NCBI GenBank assembly: GCA_022266195.1
Contig: WHVY01000002.1
Coordinates: 4,107,001-4,171,000, forward strand
Reading direction: 5' to 3'
Length of the DNA: 64,000 bases
DNA from: Tetranychus cinnabarinus
Taxonomy: Eukaryota > Arthropoda > Arachnida > Trombidiformes > Tetranychidae
The notes beneath the pieces are model-generated. The model had not been told where the DNA came from, did no database searches, and saw only the letters and a list, made by a program, of their open reading frames with translations. The first letter of the stretch is position 1. The number at the start of each line of letters is the position of its first letter. Shown here piece by piece: positions 50,813 to 61,717 of the stretch. The position numbers were made by a program, and so were the translations under genes.

Positions 50813-51348
50813 TCTTGGGATTATTCAGTAAATGTGAAGATATTTTACCCGTGTTTACGAACCATCACTCCTAAGGTTTCAGGGCTGGTAGAGATCAAAA
50901 ACCGATAAAACTAGAAAAACCATGCATATTCAAATTGTAATTTTGACACAATTAAAATAATTCAAGATACACAAAAATTATTTGATGTAAAATAAAAACA
51001 ATAAAGCAATACATTTAGCATTAGTTTGTGTTGTGCTCGATAGATGTCAATAGGTTAAAGGATCAACTCCGGATCCGATACAATATCTGTTGAATGATCT
51101 ATCATTTAGAATGAGTTTGTTAATCAAGATAATTAAGATTTGAACATAATAGATGGCGTTTAATCTCATCAAAATTACGTTGATTAAATGTCGTAACGAC
51201 ACCGAAGCTAGTCGATACTTGCATCAATTGACTGAATAATGAATTGATAGTGACAGACTGACTTTAAGTCGACCTTTGATCGCCTTTTAATCAATTATGG
51301 AAGCAGATTTTTAATAAACTCATTTACTGAAAATCACCACGATGTGTA
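50813..51348. other. Intergenic upstream of small membrane-protein copy 2
   Basis: No ORF I can support. About 51310-51350 (TAATAAACTCATTTACTGAA) is shared with the flank of copy 3 near 54460, but not with copy 1. Confidence 0.45.
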
Positions 51349-51784
51349 ATTCTGGTCTTGATTGTTGCTGTTCAACACTTTTGTTCAAGCTTTATTTTTC
51401 AAATTTTAACATTTTAGAGCAATAACTACGCTTTGTTTTAACATATTTGCGCTGAAAAATAAACAAGATTTTGAAACAATTGATATTCAGATCCTTGCAA
51501 TTTGATTGTATCCCAAATGTGGTAATATATTAATATATTAATAATAGTGATTTAATGTTATCCAATCTTTACTTTTGCTCAATTATTCCTTCATTTTGCC
51601 ATTGATTATATTGTCAAAGCGACCAAAAATATTTCCTATTGACTAACTAACTGACTGACTAATAGTTGAGTTAATCATTTCGTTCATTCTACCGTTGGAA
51701 TAGGCCATTTAAGTTGACCTATTCACTGTGAAATTGCTCTTAATATTAACACTGTTTAGCGCTATCTTTTGACTCTTTTCAAGA

Positions 51785-52054
51785 ATGTCTCAGCAACAAC
51801 TGGATCAATCAACTTTTGTTCAAAGAGCTGTATATTTAATTGAACAAATCTCGACCAATTTACAATTCTTTATGGCTTCAGTATGGAACTTTACTTCAGA
51901 ACATTTACTTTTTTTGCTTTTAGTGACCATAAAATGGACTCTCTGGCTACTTCGTGGTATTGGTTTACCTTCAGCTTACTCCATGGGAAGCACAGTTCAC
52001 CTTATTAAACACCTTACCAAGACATATAACAACGAAACTTTTTTAATTGCATAG
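51785..52054 (+). CDS. Small single-span membrane protein, family copy 2 with chimeric C-terminus
   Basis: 89-aa ORF nearly identical to copy 1 over residues 1-80 (MSQQQLDQ...LIKHLTK), with the same membrane segment and the GLPSAYSMGS motif. After KTYNN the sequence switches into foldback-arm DNA (…AACTTTTTTAATTGCATAGG), which also occurs at 58536, so the last residues NETFLIA derive from repeat sequence. It is still an open frame, so it may be functional, but the junction shows it was cut by recombination. Confidence 0.5.
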   Translation: MSQQQLDQSTFVQRAVYLIEQISTNLQFFMASVWNFTSEHLLFLLLVTIKWTLWLLRGIGLPSAYSMGSTVHLIKHLTKTYNNETFLIA

Positions 52055-52510
52055 GATTATTGGTTAGTAAAGGATTAAATTAGTGAAAGAATGACGACTG
52101 TAGGTGCAGTCACATTCGAAATATCGAGGCTCAAAGTTTTTAGGTAAATGGCCGAAATCAAGAGAACAATTTATAGATTGAAAAAATGATTTGATGCACG
52201 ATGTGTACCAATAACTTTTATCGCCAAATATCAAGTTTCAGATAGTTAACTTTTACGATCACTCAATGCGATCGATTTAAATAAAAAACAAACTTATTTG
52301 TTCCACAGAAAACACAAACCTTTATTGATCAAATTAAGACCATTTTCTGATTGTTCATCAAAAGTTGTACAAACAAAATAAGTTTCATTGCAAAAGCTTC
52401 TTCATTTTTTGCACAAAATGCGATCGCAGTTTAAACTTTAACCTCCATTTTCTCGAAAAATTTTCATCGGAGAACTTTTCAAATTGCACAAATGGATTCA
52501 GTTTTCATTT
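52044..52510 (+). repeat. Foldback right-arm fragment
   Basis: Matches 58536-59000 in the same orientation (GATTATTGGTTAGTAAAGGA; GAACAATTTATAGATTGAAA). It joins copy 2 of the small gene directly to the FAS-downstream fragment that starts at 52517. Confidence 0.75.
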
Positions 52511-52516
52511 CATTTC

Positions 52517-53112
52517 AGTTTCACTCAATTTAAAGTAATGATACTGGATAGAAAAGAAACATTACTCTTTAATGAACGCGTCAACGGCACCATTTTGGAA
52601 GTTTTACAAAAAAGCAGTTCAAACGGCCTAATCTATTGTCAACTGAAATCTATTTTATTGCTAACAAACAACCATCAGGACAATAATCAGCTTACTGATT
52701 GAATAGTCGTTGAACTTAGTTGTCCGTCTTCTGAACTTTCCTAATGCTTGTCATTGATCCCGATTCCATCAGATATTTCTCAATCTGTATAAACAGGATT
52801 TCGTCAACTCTGAGATTTTTATTATTCAAGTGTTTGAATAGAGTAGAGTTGAATGATTAAATCTTCATTTTAAATTAATTTATTGAACACAAAACTGAAA
52901 AAAGAAAGAATCCAATCTTCGATTAACTAGTCTATCCAAAATTACCAGAATTATTCAATAATAATCTTTGTACATCAAGTAAAAAAAATCCAAATTCTTG
53001 ATCACGGCATAATCTTTTCAATTTCAGCAGCTACTTCCCGAGCGTAAACTTTGAGTACATCAAAATGAGTTGCATTGAACATGACTGTTTTCAAAGCACC
53101 TTTGATAATCTG
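52517..53112 (-). pseudogene. Duplicated FAS-like 3' end (last exon plus flank), detached
   Basis: Reverse-complement copy of ~22617-23210 and same-orientation match to 63103-63697. It includes the full last FAS exon (53002-53109, with TGA at 53002-53004) and its acceptor AG, but the intron is cut three bases upstream (53112) and joined to unrelated DNA. No upstream FAS exons follow, so it is a dead fragment. Confidence 0.85.
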
Positions 53113-53144
53113 GTTATACTAACCAAACTAGCCTGTAACCGACG

Positions 53145-54436
53145 TATCTCTATCCAAAGGGTAACAGCCTCTTCCTTCAGCTTGAGACGATAGAAGGAGA
53201 CCACAATCCTGTAAAAAAGAACAAAAAAAGATGAAAAAGATGAAGATTAAAGGAAGAGAGAAAGAAGAGAAAAATAAAAAAGGTAAAGGAAAAATGAAGT
53301 AGAAAACATAAACAAGAATAAGTAAAAAGGAAGTAAAGGTTAGATTAGATTAATAACTTGGCCAAAACCAAAATAAAGATTTTAAATAGAAAGGAAGTTG
53401 TAGCAATTAACGATGGTGTTATGAGATGTGTTTAAAAATAGAAATCAGATGATGGTGTTGGTTAGGTGTTTAAAATAAAACAGTCACAAAGAGTTAAAGA
53501 GTTCAAGTAAAGTAATTTACCTCACAAAACAATGATGAGATCAAGAAAAAATATGCATAATAAAGAAAATAAAGTCAATGGGAAAATCCGAAGAAAGAGA
53601 AACATCGAGAAAGGTAGACTAAGTTTCACAAACAAGTCTAATACGATTTCAGTAAATTCTATAATCTATAATTATAGTCTAATAATCTATAATTATAGAT
53701 AATTAGTCTATAATTTCACACTCTGATTTAAATCAAATAGTTGAGATAAAAAAAGCTGGGAAAGTTCTATATCTATTTATAGTTAAGAATTATTTGTATT
53801 ACAAAATTGCTGTTGCTGAGTCAATAATTAATAAATATTAAAAATAAAGGACCAAACAATTTTACAAAAAAATATTCATTCAGTCTAGTAAAGAAAGAGA
53901 GGGCAAAATAGTTAAATCATTCAGCTCACAAGAATTAATCTGACTTTTGATTGCCAAAGAATTTAAACTTAATTTAAAGCGAAGAAGTTTCAACAAAATA
54001 CAAAAAGTAAATGAGAAATCGTCAAAAATTGAAAATCTTTTAAATGAAAATGAACTTACCAATTATTGATGGGGTCTCCATTTTGTTTAAATAATTTGAA
54101 TGGACCCTAGTCTTGAAAAGAACAGGTCTACGCCAGTAATGATGATCCACTTTGATTATTAGTTGATTATCGTAAGATGAATTATACAAAATTAGTCGTC
54201 AGTGTTACAAACCATTAATGAAATTAAGAGTGAAATGAGAAAATTACCTTTCTTCGCACTTTTTTCCTTTAACTCTTTCTCCCTCATTTTCATCAATGAA
54301 ATGCAATAGGAGCGCTTCTTTTGAATTTCACTAACCAAAAACATTCACTTTCTTCAACTAAATTGGTATTTTCTATGAAATAATTTTCTGATTGATAAAA
54401 GCTTTTAATTAAAAAGATCATAATTTACAGAGTGAC
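53145..54436 (-). pseudogene. Broken copy of the triple-LIM gene (LIM exon deleted)
   Basis: Matches 25845-28403. It keeps part of the last LIM exon (53150-53213), the intron ends and the METPSIIG first exon (54060-54081). The region matching 26024-26532, which holds all three LIM domains except the last part, is cleanly missing: the copy reads TTTACCTCACAAAACAATGA. It lacks the 963-bp Helentron-like insertion, and it has ~200 bases (53265-53464) that the 25.9-kb locus lacks. It cannot make a LIM protein. Confidence 0.85.
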
Positions 54437-54891
54437 TGGTCTATGACTTCCCAGATTTAATAAACTCATTTACTAAAAATCACCACGATGTGTAATTCTG
54501 GTCTTGAAAGTTGCTGTTCAACACTTTTGTTCAAGCTTTATTGTTCAAATTTTAACATTTACGAGCAATAACTACTCTTTGTTTTAACATATTTGCACTA
54601 AAAAATAAACAAGATTTTGAAATAATTGATTACCAGATCCTTGTAATTTGATTGTATCCCAAAAGTGGTAATAAAATAGTGATTTAATGTTATCCAATCT
54701 TTACTTTTGCTCAATTATTCCTTCATTTTGTCATTAATTATATTGTGAAGCGACCAAAAATATTCCTATTGACTAAGTTAATCATTTCTTTCATTCCACC
54801 GTTGGAATAGGCCATTTAAGTTGACCTATTCACTGTGAAATCGCTCTTAATATCAACACTGTTTAGCGCTATCTTTTGACTCTTTTCAAGA

Positions 54892-55170
54892 ATGTCTCAG
54901 CAACAACTGGATCAATCAACTTTTGTTCAAAGAGCTGTTTATCTAATTGAACAAATCTCGACCAATTTACAATTCTTTATGGCTTCAGTATGGAACTTTA
55001 CTTCAGAACATTTACTTTATTTGCTTTTAATGGCCGTAAAATGGACTCTCTGGCTACTTCGTGGTATTGGTTTACCTTCAGCTTACTCCATGGGAAGCAC
55101 AGTTCACCTTATTAAACACCTTACCAAGAAAAATAACAACTCCTCTATTATTAATAACTGTACTCAATAA
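54892..55170 (+). CDS. Small single-span membrane protein, family copy 3
   Basis: Complete 92-aa ORF with the same N-terminus and membrane segment (YLLLMAVKWTLWLLRGIG) and the tail KKNNNSSIINNCTQ. It is flanked upstream by the shared ~400-base block and downstream by the second foldback element, the same arrangement as copy 1. The longer downstream match with copy 1 (9288-9460) shows these two are the intact units. Confidence 0.6.
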   Translation: MSQQQLDQSTFVQRAVYLIEQISTNLQFFMASVWNFTSEHLLYLLLMAVKWTLWLLRGIGLPSAYSMGSTVHLIKHLTKKNNNSSIINNCTQ

Positions 55171-55379
55171 TTAACCGAGAAAAAGTGCATTTGTATTAGT
55201 TAAATATGGTCAACATGAAGAGAGACAATAATTTGTCACAATTTACAAGTCCGCAGGTTAAAAGAATTGCTAGCAAGTGAAATACGCGGCTGTTACTATT
55301 AAAAGAAAACAATTATCACATTTATGTACAACTTGAAACAAATGGCGAAAAAACGGGTGAAAATTAATTTCTTTCGAAT

Positions 55380-57140
55380 AACGACTCTGGTGGTTTGTAG
55401 GGACATGGAAATTGAATCCATTTGGTGATTTACAAAGTTCTCCAATGAAAAGTTTTCGAGAAAATCGAGGTTAAAGTTTAAACTTCGATCGCATTTTGTG
55501 CAAAAAATGGAGAAGCTTTTGCAATGAAACTTATTTTGTTAGTGTTACTTTTGATAAAGAATTAGAAAAATTTGATCAATAAAGTTTTGTGTTTTCTGTA
55601 GAACAAATGAGTTCGTTTTTTATTTAAATCGATCGCATTCGGTGATCATAAAAGTTAATTATCTGAAACTTGATATTCGTCGATGAATGTTATTGCTACA
55701 CATTGTGGATCAAATACTTTTTTCAATCTATCAACTGTTCTCTTGATTTCGGCCATTAATCTAAAAACTTTTAGCCTCGATTTTCGAGTATGGTAGCACC
55801 TACAGTCATCATTCTTTCCCTAATTTGATCAAACACTGACCAATAATCCTATGCAATCAAAAAAGTTTGCATTAGTTCTTAAGATGTTTCGGCTTAAAAT
55901 GCACAAGTAACAGCTTATTTAACAAACCAAACTCAAATAAACACATAACTTGGTAAATAAATCACTTTTCTGGTTTAGTTTGTAAATGAGTTGCAAAGAA
56001 TGCTGCCAACGGCTCGAACATTTGAGTTGAGAGTTGATACTTAGTGGACTTTGTAAAGACAGAAACTTAGTCTATTGGTGCTAATAACTAATACATGAGA
56101 TGGACAGTTTTCTAGAAAATCGAGGTCGAAGTTGAAACTTCGATCGCCTTTTGTACAACAATGGAAGTAGCTTTTGCAAAAAAACTTATTTTGGTAGTGT
56201 AACTTTTAATGAAGAATTAGAAAATGGTCTTATTTTGAGAAATAACATTTTCTGCTTCTGTAAAATAGATCAAGTTCGATTTTTAATTAAATCAACCGCA
56301 TTCGGTGGCCATAGTAGTAAGAGAGCTGAAACTCAGTAATTGTCTCCATTGTCGGTACACATCGTTCATTAAATAATTTTTTCAATCTATCAACTGCTCT
56401 CTTGATTTCGGCCATTAACCTAAAAACTTTGAGCCTCGATATTTTGAGCATTTTCATTCACTAATTCAGTCATTAACTAATCAATAATCTTATGCAATTT
56501 AAAAACTTTTAATTAGGTCGGTCAGATTAAGATATTTTGACTTTAAATGCACAAGCAACAACTTATTTAACAAACCAAACTAAAATAAAGCATTATCTTG
56601 GTAAATAAACCACTTTTCTGGTTAAACTAACAAGTGAAATGCAAAAAGTATTGCCAAAAGCTCGAAAGTTTGAGTAGAAAGCTGAGACTTGATGCATTTG
56701 TAGGGACATAAAAACTGAATCTATTGTTGCTTTTAAATAATTCATAAGATGGACAGTTTTCTAGAAAATGGAGGTCAAAGTTAAAAGTTCGATCGCCTTT
56801 TGTTCGATCGCCTACGGAAGCAGCTTTTTTTATGAAACTTTCATACAATTAATTCTTTTTAGTACACAACCAGAAAATAGTCGTATTTTAAGAAATAACA
56901 TTTTCTTTTTCTGTAAAACAGATCAAGTTCGATTTTTTAGTTGAACCGACCGCATTCTGTGACTATAAAAGTTGGAGAGCTGAAACTAATCATTAGTTGA
57001 TAAAAATTATTTGTAAAAATAGTAGCTTAAATAATTTTTTTAATTTGACAATAGTTCTCTTGATTTCGGCCATTTAACTAAAAACTTTTAGCCTCAATAT
57101 TTCGATAATGGCATCATCTACAGTCGTCATTCTTTGACCA
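55380..57140 (+). repeat. Foldback element 2, left arm
   Basis: Homologous to the left arm of element 1, with the same ~670-base tandem units (GTAGGGACAT near 55398 and 56701). It pairs inverted with 57355-59030, but the two arms are clearly diverged, as seen in the frames at 56627-56848 (-) and 57665-57877 (+), which are similar but not identical. This element is therefore older, or less converted, than element 1. Confidence 0.85.
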
Positions 57141-57354
57141 AACATTCACCGAATAAAATCCGAGTTTATTGATTTAATAATGAGTATCATTGAATTAACA
57201 TCTAAGGTTTGTGTTTGATTCAAAACAAATCTTCTTTGAGCTACATTTAGCTTTATAAAGCAAGTTTAAATCGAACAATGTGAATAATGAATGCTATAAA
57301 TTATTTTTCAAGATCTTTTATAATTTAATATTGTAGTATATTATAGCCAATAAT
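57141..57354. repeat. Foldback element 2, central spacer
   Basis: About 210 bases homologous to 11331-11540 (TAAAATCCGAGTTTATTGAT; TTTATAAAGCAAGTTTAAAT). No ORF. Confidence 0.75.
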
Positions 57355-59030
57355 ACTATCTAATTTTTGGTCAAAGAATGGTGGTTTTAAGTGGTGCCAT
57401 TCTCGAAATATCGAGGATCAAAGTTTTTAAATAAATGGTCAAAATTAAGAGAACTATTGATAAAATGAAAAAATTAACAAATGCATGATGTGTAGCAGCA
57501 ATTTTCATCGACAAATTTTAAGATTCTTCTCTCTAACTCTTATGGCCACAGAATGCGGTCGGTTCAACTAAAAAATCGAACTTGATCTGTTTTAAAGAAA
57601 CAGAAATGTATTTTCTCAAAATAAGACCATTTTCTGGTAGTTTATCAAAATGTTGATTAATTGAGTGAAGTTTCATGACAAAAGAAGGTTCAATAGCCGA
57701 ACAAAAAGCGATCGAAGTTTTAACTTTGACCTCGATTTTCTAGAAAACTGTCCATCTCATGTATTATGTAAAAGCACCAATAGACTTAGTTTTATGTCCA
57801 TACAAATGCATCAATGTCTCAGCTCTCTACTCAAATTTTCGAGCTTTTGGCAGTACTTTTTGCATTTCACTTGTTAGTTTAACCAGAAAAGTGGTTTAAG
57901 CACCAGGATATTGGTTTATTTGAGTTTGGTTTGTTAAATAAGTTGTTGCTTGTGCATACAAAACCAAATCATTGTAATCCCAATGCGGCAATCGAAAGTT
58001 TTTAAATTGCAAAGAGCTATTAGTATGTGAAGGATTAAATTAGTGAAAAAGTGAGGACTGTAGGTGCTACCATACTCGAATTATCGAGGCTCAAAGTTTT
58101 TAGGTGTATGGTCGAAATCAAGACGAAGAGTTGATAAATTGAAAAAAGTATTTGATCCACAATGTGTACCAATAACTTTCATCGACAAATATCAAGTTTC
58201 AGCTCTCTAACTCTTATGGCCACAGAATGCGGTCGGTTTAACTAAAAATCGAACTTATCTGTTTTACTGAAAATACAGAATATTATTTCTCAAAATAACA
58301 ACATTTTCTGATTCTTCATCAAAAGTTACCCTACCAAAATAAGTTTCATTCAAGTCTCAACTCTTTACTTAAATTTTCGAGCTTTTGGCAATACTTTTTG
58401 CATTTCACTTGTTAGTTTAACCAGAAAAGTGGTTTATTTACCAAGTTATGTGTTTATTTGGGTTTGGTTTGTTAAATAAGTTGTTGCTTGTGCATTTAAA
58501 GCCGAAATATCTTAATCCAAATGAACTAATCGCAACTTTTTTAATTGCATAGGATTATTGGTTAGTAAAGGATTAAATTAGTGAAAGAATGACGACTGTA
58601 GGTGCAGTCACATTCGAAATATCGAGGCTCAAAGTTTTTAGGTAAATGGCCGAAATCAAGAGAACAATTTATAGATTGAAAAAATGATTTGATGCACGAT
58701 GTGTACCAATAACTTTTATCGCCAAATAACAAGTTTCAGATAGTCGACTTTTACCATCACCGAATGCGATCGATTTAAATAAAAAACGAACTTATTTGTT
58801 CTACAGAAAACACAAAACTTTATTGATCAAATTAAGACCATTTTCTGATTGTTCATCAAAAGTTGTACAAAAAAAATCAGTTTCATTGCAAAAGCTGCTT
58901 CCGTTGTTAAACAAAAGGCGATCGAAGTTTAAACTTCAACCTCCATTTTCTCGTAAAATCTTCATCGGAGAACTTTTTAAATTGAACAAATGGATTCAGT
59001 TTTCATGTCCTCATAAACTAACAGGGTCTG
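57355..59030 (-). repeat. Foldback element 2, right arm
   Basis: Inverted partner of 55380-57140. The outer end runs through TTCATGTCCTCATAAACTAA and is followed at 59169-59432 by an inverted copy of the small membrane-protein gene, so the gene is part of the symmetric arms. Confidence 0.85.
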
Positions 59031-59168
59031 AAATTGAAAGACCCAATCTCTATTCGTTTTGTCCATTTGTGTCAAGTTGTGCATAATTTTGTTTATTATG
59101 TTTTTTAATATTTACCATTTTAATATTTTAATACTAACAACCTGCTAATAAGCTCTTTTCTCAGTTAA

Positions 59169-59432
59169 TTATTGAGTATTGTTATTAAAAGAGACGTTGT
59201 TATTTGTCTTGGTAAGGTGTTTAATAAGGTGAACTGTGCTTCCCATAGAGTAAGCTAGAGGTAAACCAATACTACGAAGTAGCCAGAGAGTCCATTTTAC
59301 GGTCACTAAAACCAAAAAAAGTAAATGTTCTGAAGTAAAGTTCCATATTGAAGCCATAAGGAATTGTAAATTGGTCGAGATTTGTTCAATTAGATATACA
59401 GCTCTTTGAACAAAAGTTGATTGATTTAGTTG
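59169..59432 (-). pseudogene. Small membrane-protein gene, family copy 4, 5'-truncated
   Basis: The minus strand reads the family protein from residue ~5 (KQLNQSTFVQRAVYLIEQ) to the end (…LTKTNNNVSFNNNTQ), with changes such as SIGLPLAYSMGS. The ATG and upstream block are replaced by foldback-arm DNA at 59433, and an in-frame stop lies upstream with no ATG between. A shorter start at an internal Met (59357) would lose the N-terminal half. It is probably inactive. Confidence 0.65.
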
Positions 59433-59439
59433 TTTAGCA

Positions 59440-60290
59440 AAAGCGAGTGGAGTTAATTAAGTGAAGTTTCATGAAAAAAGCTGCTTCCATAGCTAACAAA
59501 AGGCTACCGAAGTTTTAACTTTGACCTCTTCTTCCTAAAAAACTCTCTATCGGATCAGTTATTCAGAAGCATCAATAGACTCAGTTCTTATATCCCTACA
59601 AATCCACCAAGTCTTGACTCTTAGCTCAAATGTTTCGAGTCTTTTGCAGCACTTTTTACATCTCATTTGCAAGTTAAACCAGAACAGTGGTTTATTCACC
59701 AGGATAATGGATAAGTTTACTTTGTTGAATAAGTTGTTGCTCGTCTATTTACAACTTAAATATGACAAACCAAATGTACTAATCAAAAGCTATTAAATTG
59801 TATTGAATACATAATTGTTAAAGGATCAAATTAGTGAAAGAATGAGGACTGTAGGTGCTACCATATTCGAAATATCGAGGCTCAAAGTTTTTAAGTAAAT
59901 GGCCAAAATTCAGAGAGCAGTTGATAAATGGAAACAAATATTTGCTCCCAATGTGTACCAATAACTTTCATCGACAAATACAAGTATCAAGTTCCAGCTC
60001 TCTAACTCTTATGACCACAGAATGCGATTGGTTCAGCTAAAAATCGAATTTATCTTCTTTTAATAAAAAAGAAAAGTTCTATTTCTCAAAACTGTGCATT
60101 TTCTCGTTAGCCATCAAAAGTTACACCAGAAAAATAAGTTTCATGAAAAGATCTGCTCGCAAAGTTGCTCAAAATGCGATCGAAGTCTCAACTTTGATCT
60201 CGATCTTCTCGAAAGCTTTTCATCCGAGAAATATTTAAATAGCGCAAATGGACTCAGTTATCATGCCCTCATAAACTAACAGAGTCTCAT
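59440..60290 (+). repeat. Third foldback-arm fragment
   Basis: About 850 bases similar to right-arm units at 57655-58960 (GAAGTTTCATGAAAAAAGCT; GTGAAAGAATGAGGACTGTA; TCTTATGACCACAGAATGCG), without an inverted partner nearby. Remnant of another element or of a rearranged arm. Confidence 0.75.
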
Positions 60291-60587
60291 TTAATTAATG
60301 TAACTTTTGATGATGAAAAACTTTTTGATTTCAATAGTTAGGCAAGAAATTCAAAAAAATCAACTTCTCTTCAAACGACTCAGCAATTGTTTCATGTTAT
60401 GGAAGGCTAGTCAAAGTAATCGAACTAAATTCCTATTTATATTGTAGGATTCTTAAGAATAAGAAATCTATTTTTATTGTAAAATGTTTACTGATTGTTA
60501 TTAAAATTGAAACAATTTAAAACAATCATTGTTTGGTGATGGTGACATCTATTGAGGATATCTAACTCTATTCAAAGCGCCATCTAT
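60291..60587. other. Unique spacer between foldback remnant and inverted duplication
   Basis: About 300 bases with nothing recognisable. It ends at the right breakpoint of the inverted duplication (TTTGTATCGTTACTTC). Confidence 0.45.
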
Positions 60588-60688
60588 TTGTATCGTTACT
60601 TCAAAATGTTAGCGGTTGTTGTTGTAGAGTTTTAAATGCTGAGGAGAAAATGCAAACAAAAGTAATCCTTTTTTCATAAAATTCAATC

Positions 60689-61717
60689 ATGATACCTATG
60701 TTTCTACTTTTTATGATTCTGTTGGTACTTTTTGCATCGTCAGCGTTTAATTTTATAGCTAAATATTTTTATTCACATTGTAAATTAGTTTTTGGTACAC
60801 TTTATCCAGCATATTCATCTTATAAGGCAATCAAAAAGAAAGATGCCAGAGAACATGTAAGTTATTCTTTGATTAATTATTTTATCTCTGCTCACAATTA
60901 ACCTCTTTTGTGTCTTTCAACACAATTAACACCCCTGTTCCTTTTAAATATATATTTAATATGAACTTTCGTCATGATTTCATTCTCTATTTCTCTTTTA
61001 TTTTATAGTCAAGATGGATGATGTACTGGGTTTGTTATGGTATCTTCAACGCAACTGAATTTTTCTCAGATATATTGATTGCCTTCTGGTTTCCTTTTTA
61101 CTACGAGTTTAAAATTTTCTTTATATTATGGTTAATGTCTCCTTATGGCAATGGTGCCAAAGTATTTTACAAAACTGTTATCCACCCTGAGCTTAATAAA
61201 CGTGAAGAGGTAAGATTATCCAAAAATTGCATCCAGGAAGAGACATTGAAATCTTGAAATGTGAAACGTTTCTGTTTTGGAAACCTCAAGTCTCCCTTTT
61301 TTCTGTTTATCCACAGACTTTAATTGTTCATCTTTTCTCTTCTTTCTTCTCTTGTAGATCATCGATTCTTATATAAATAAAGCAACTATATTTAGCTTTG
61401 CTGGGATAAGCCATTTGTGGAGAAATTTTTCTGCGCCTTTACATAATGCGCTTGCCTATGGTCTTACACAAGTGCTTAATTCAGATGGTTTAAAGGAGAT
61501 AAGCAAAGATATTGGAAATGAAATTGAGATTGAAGAAGTGATAGAAAATGGAAAAGAAACTGTTAAAGAAATCATAGACATTGACATGGATGCTGGTAAA
61601 GAAAATATACAAGAAAATGTTAAAGAACCTGTTAAGGAACCTGTTAAAGAACCCGTCAAAGAAAACAGTAGACTTAGACCAAGAAGAGAAAGAAAAACAA
61701 CTACCAAGCAATTTTAA
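60689..61717 (+). CDS. REEP1-4-type ER membrane-shaping protein, copy B
   Basis: Exons 60689-60856, 61009-61209 and 61358-61717 give 242 aa. The sequence and splice sites are the same as copy A (24604-25620), except that the acidic/basic tail has one extra EPVK-type four-residue repeat (12 bases). All exon frames and splice sites are intact, so both copies are likely active. Its position convergent with the second FAS copy mirrors copy A. Confidence 0.88.
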
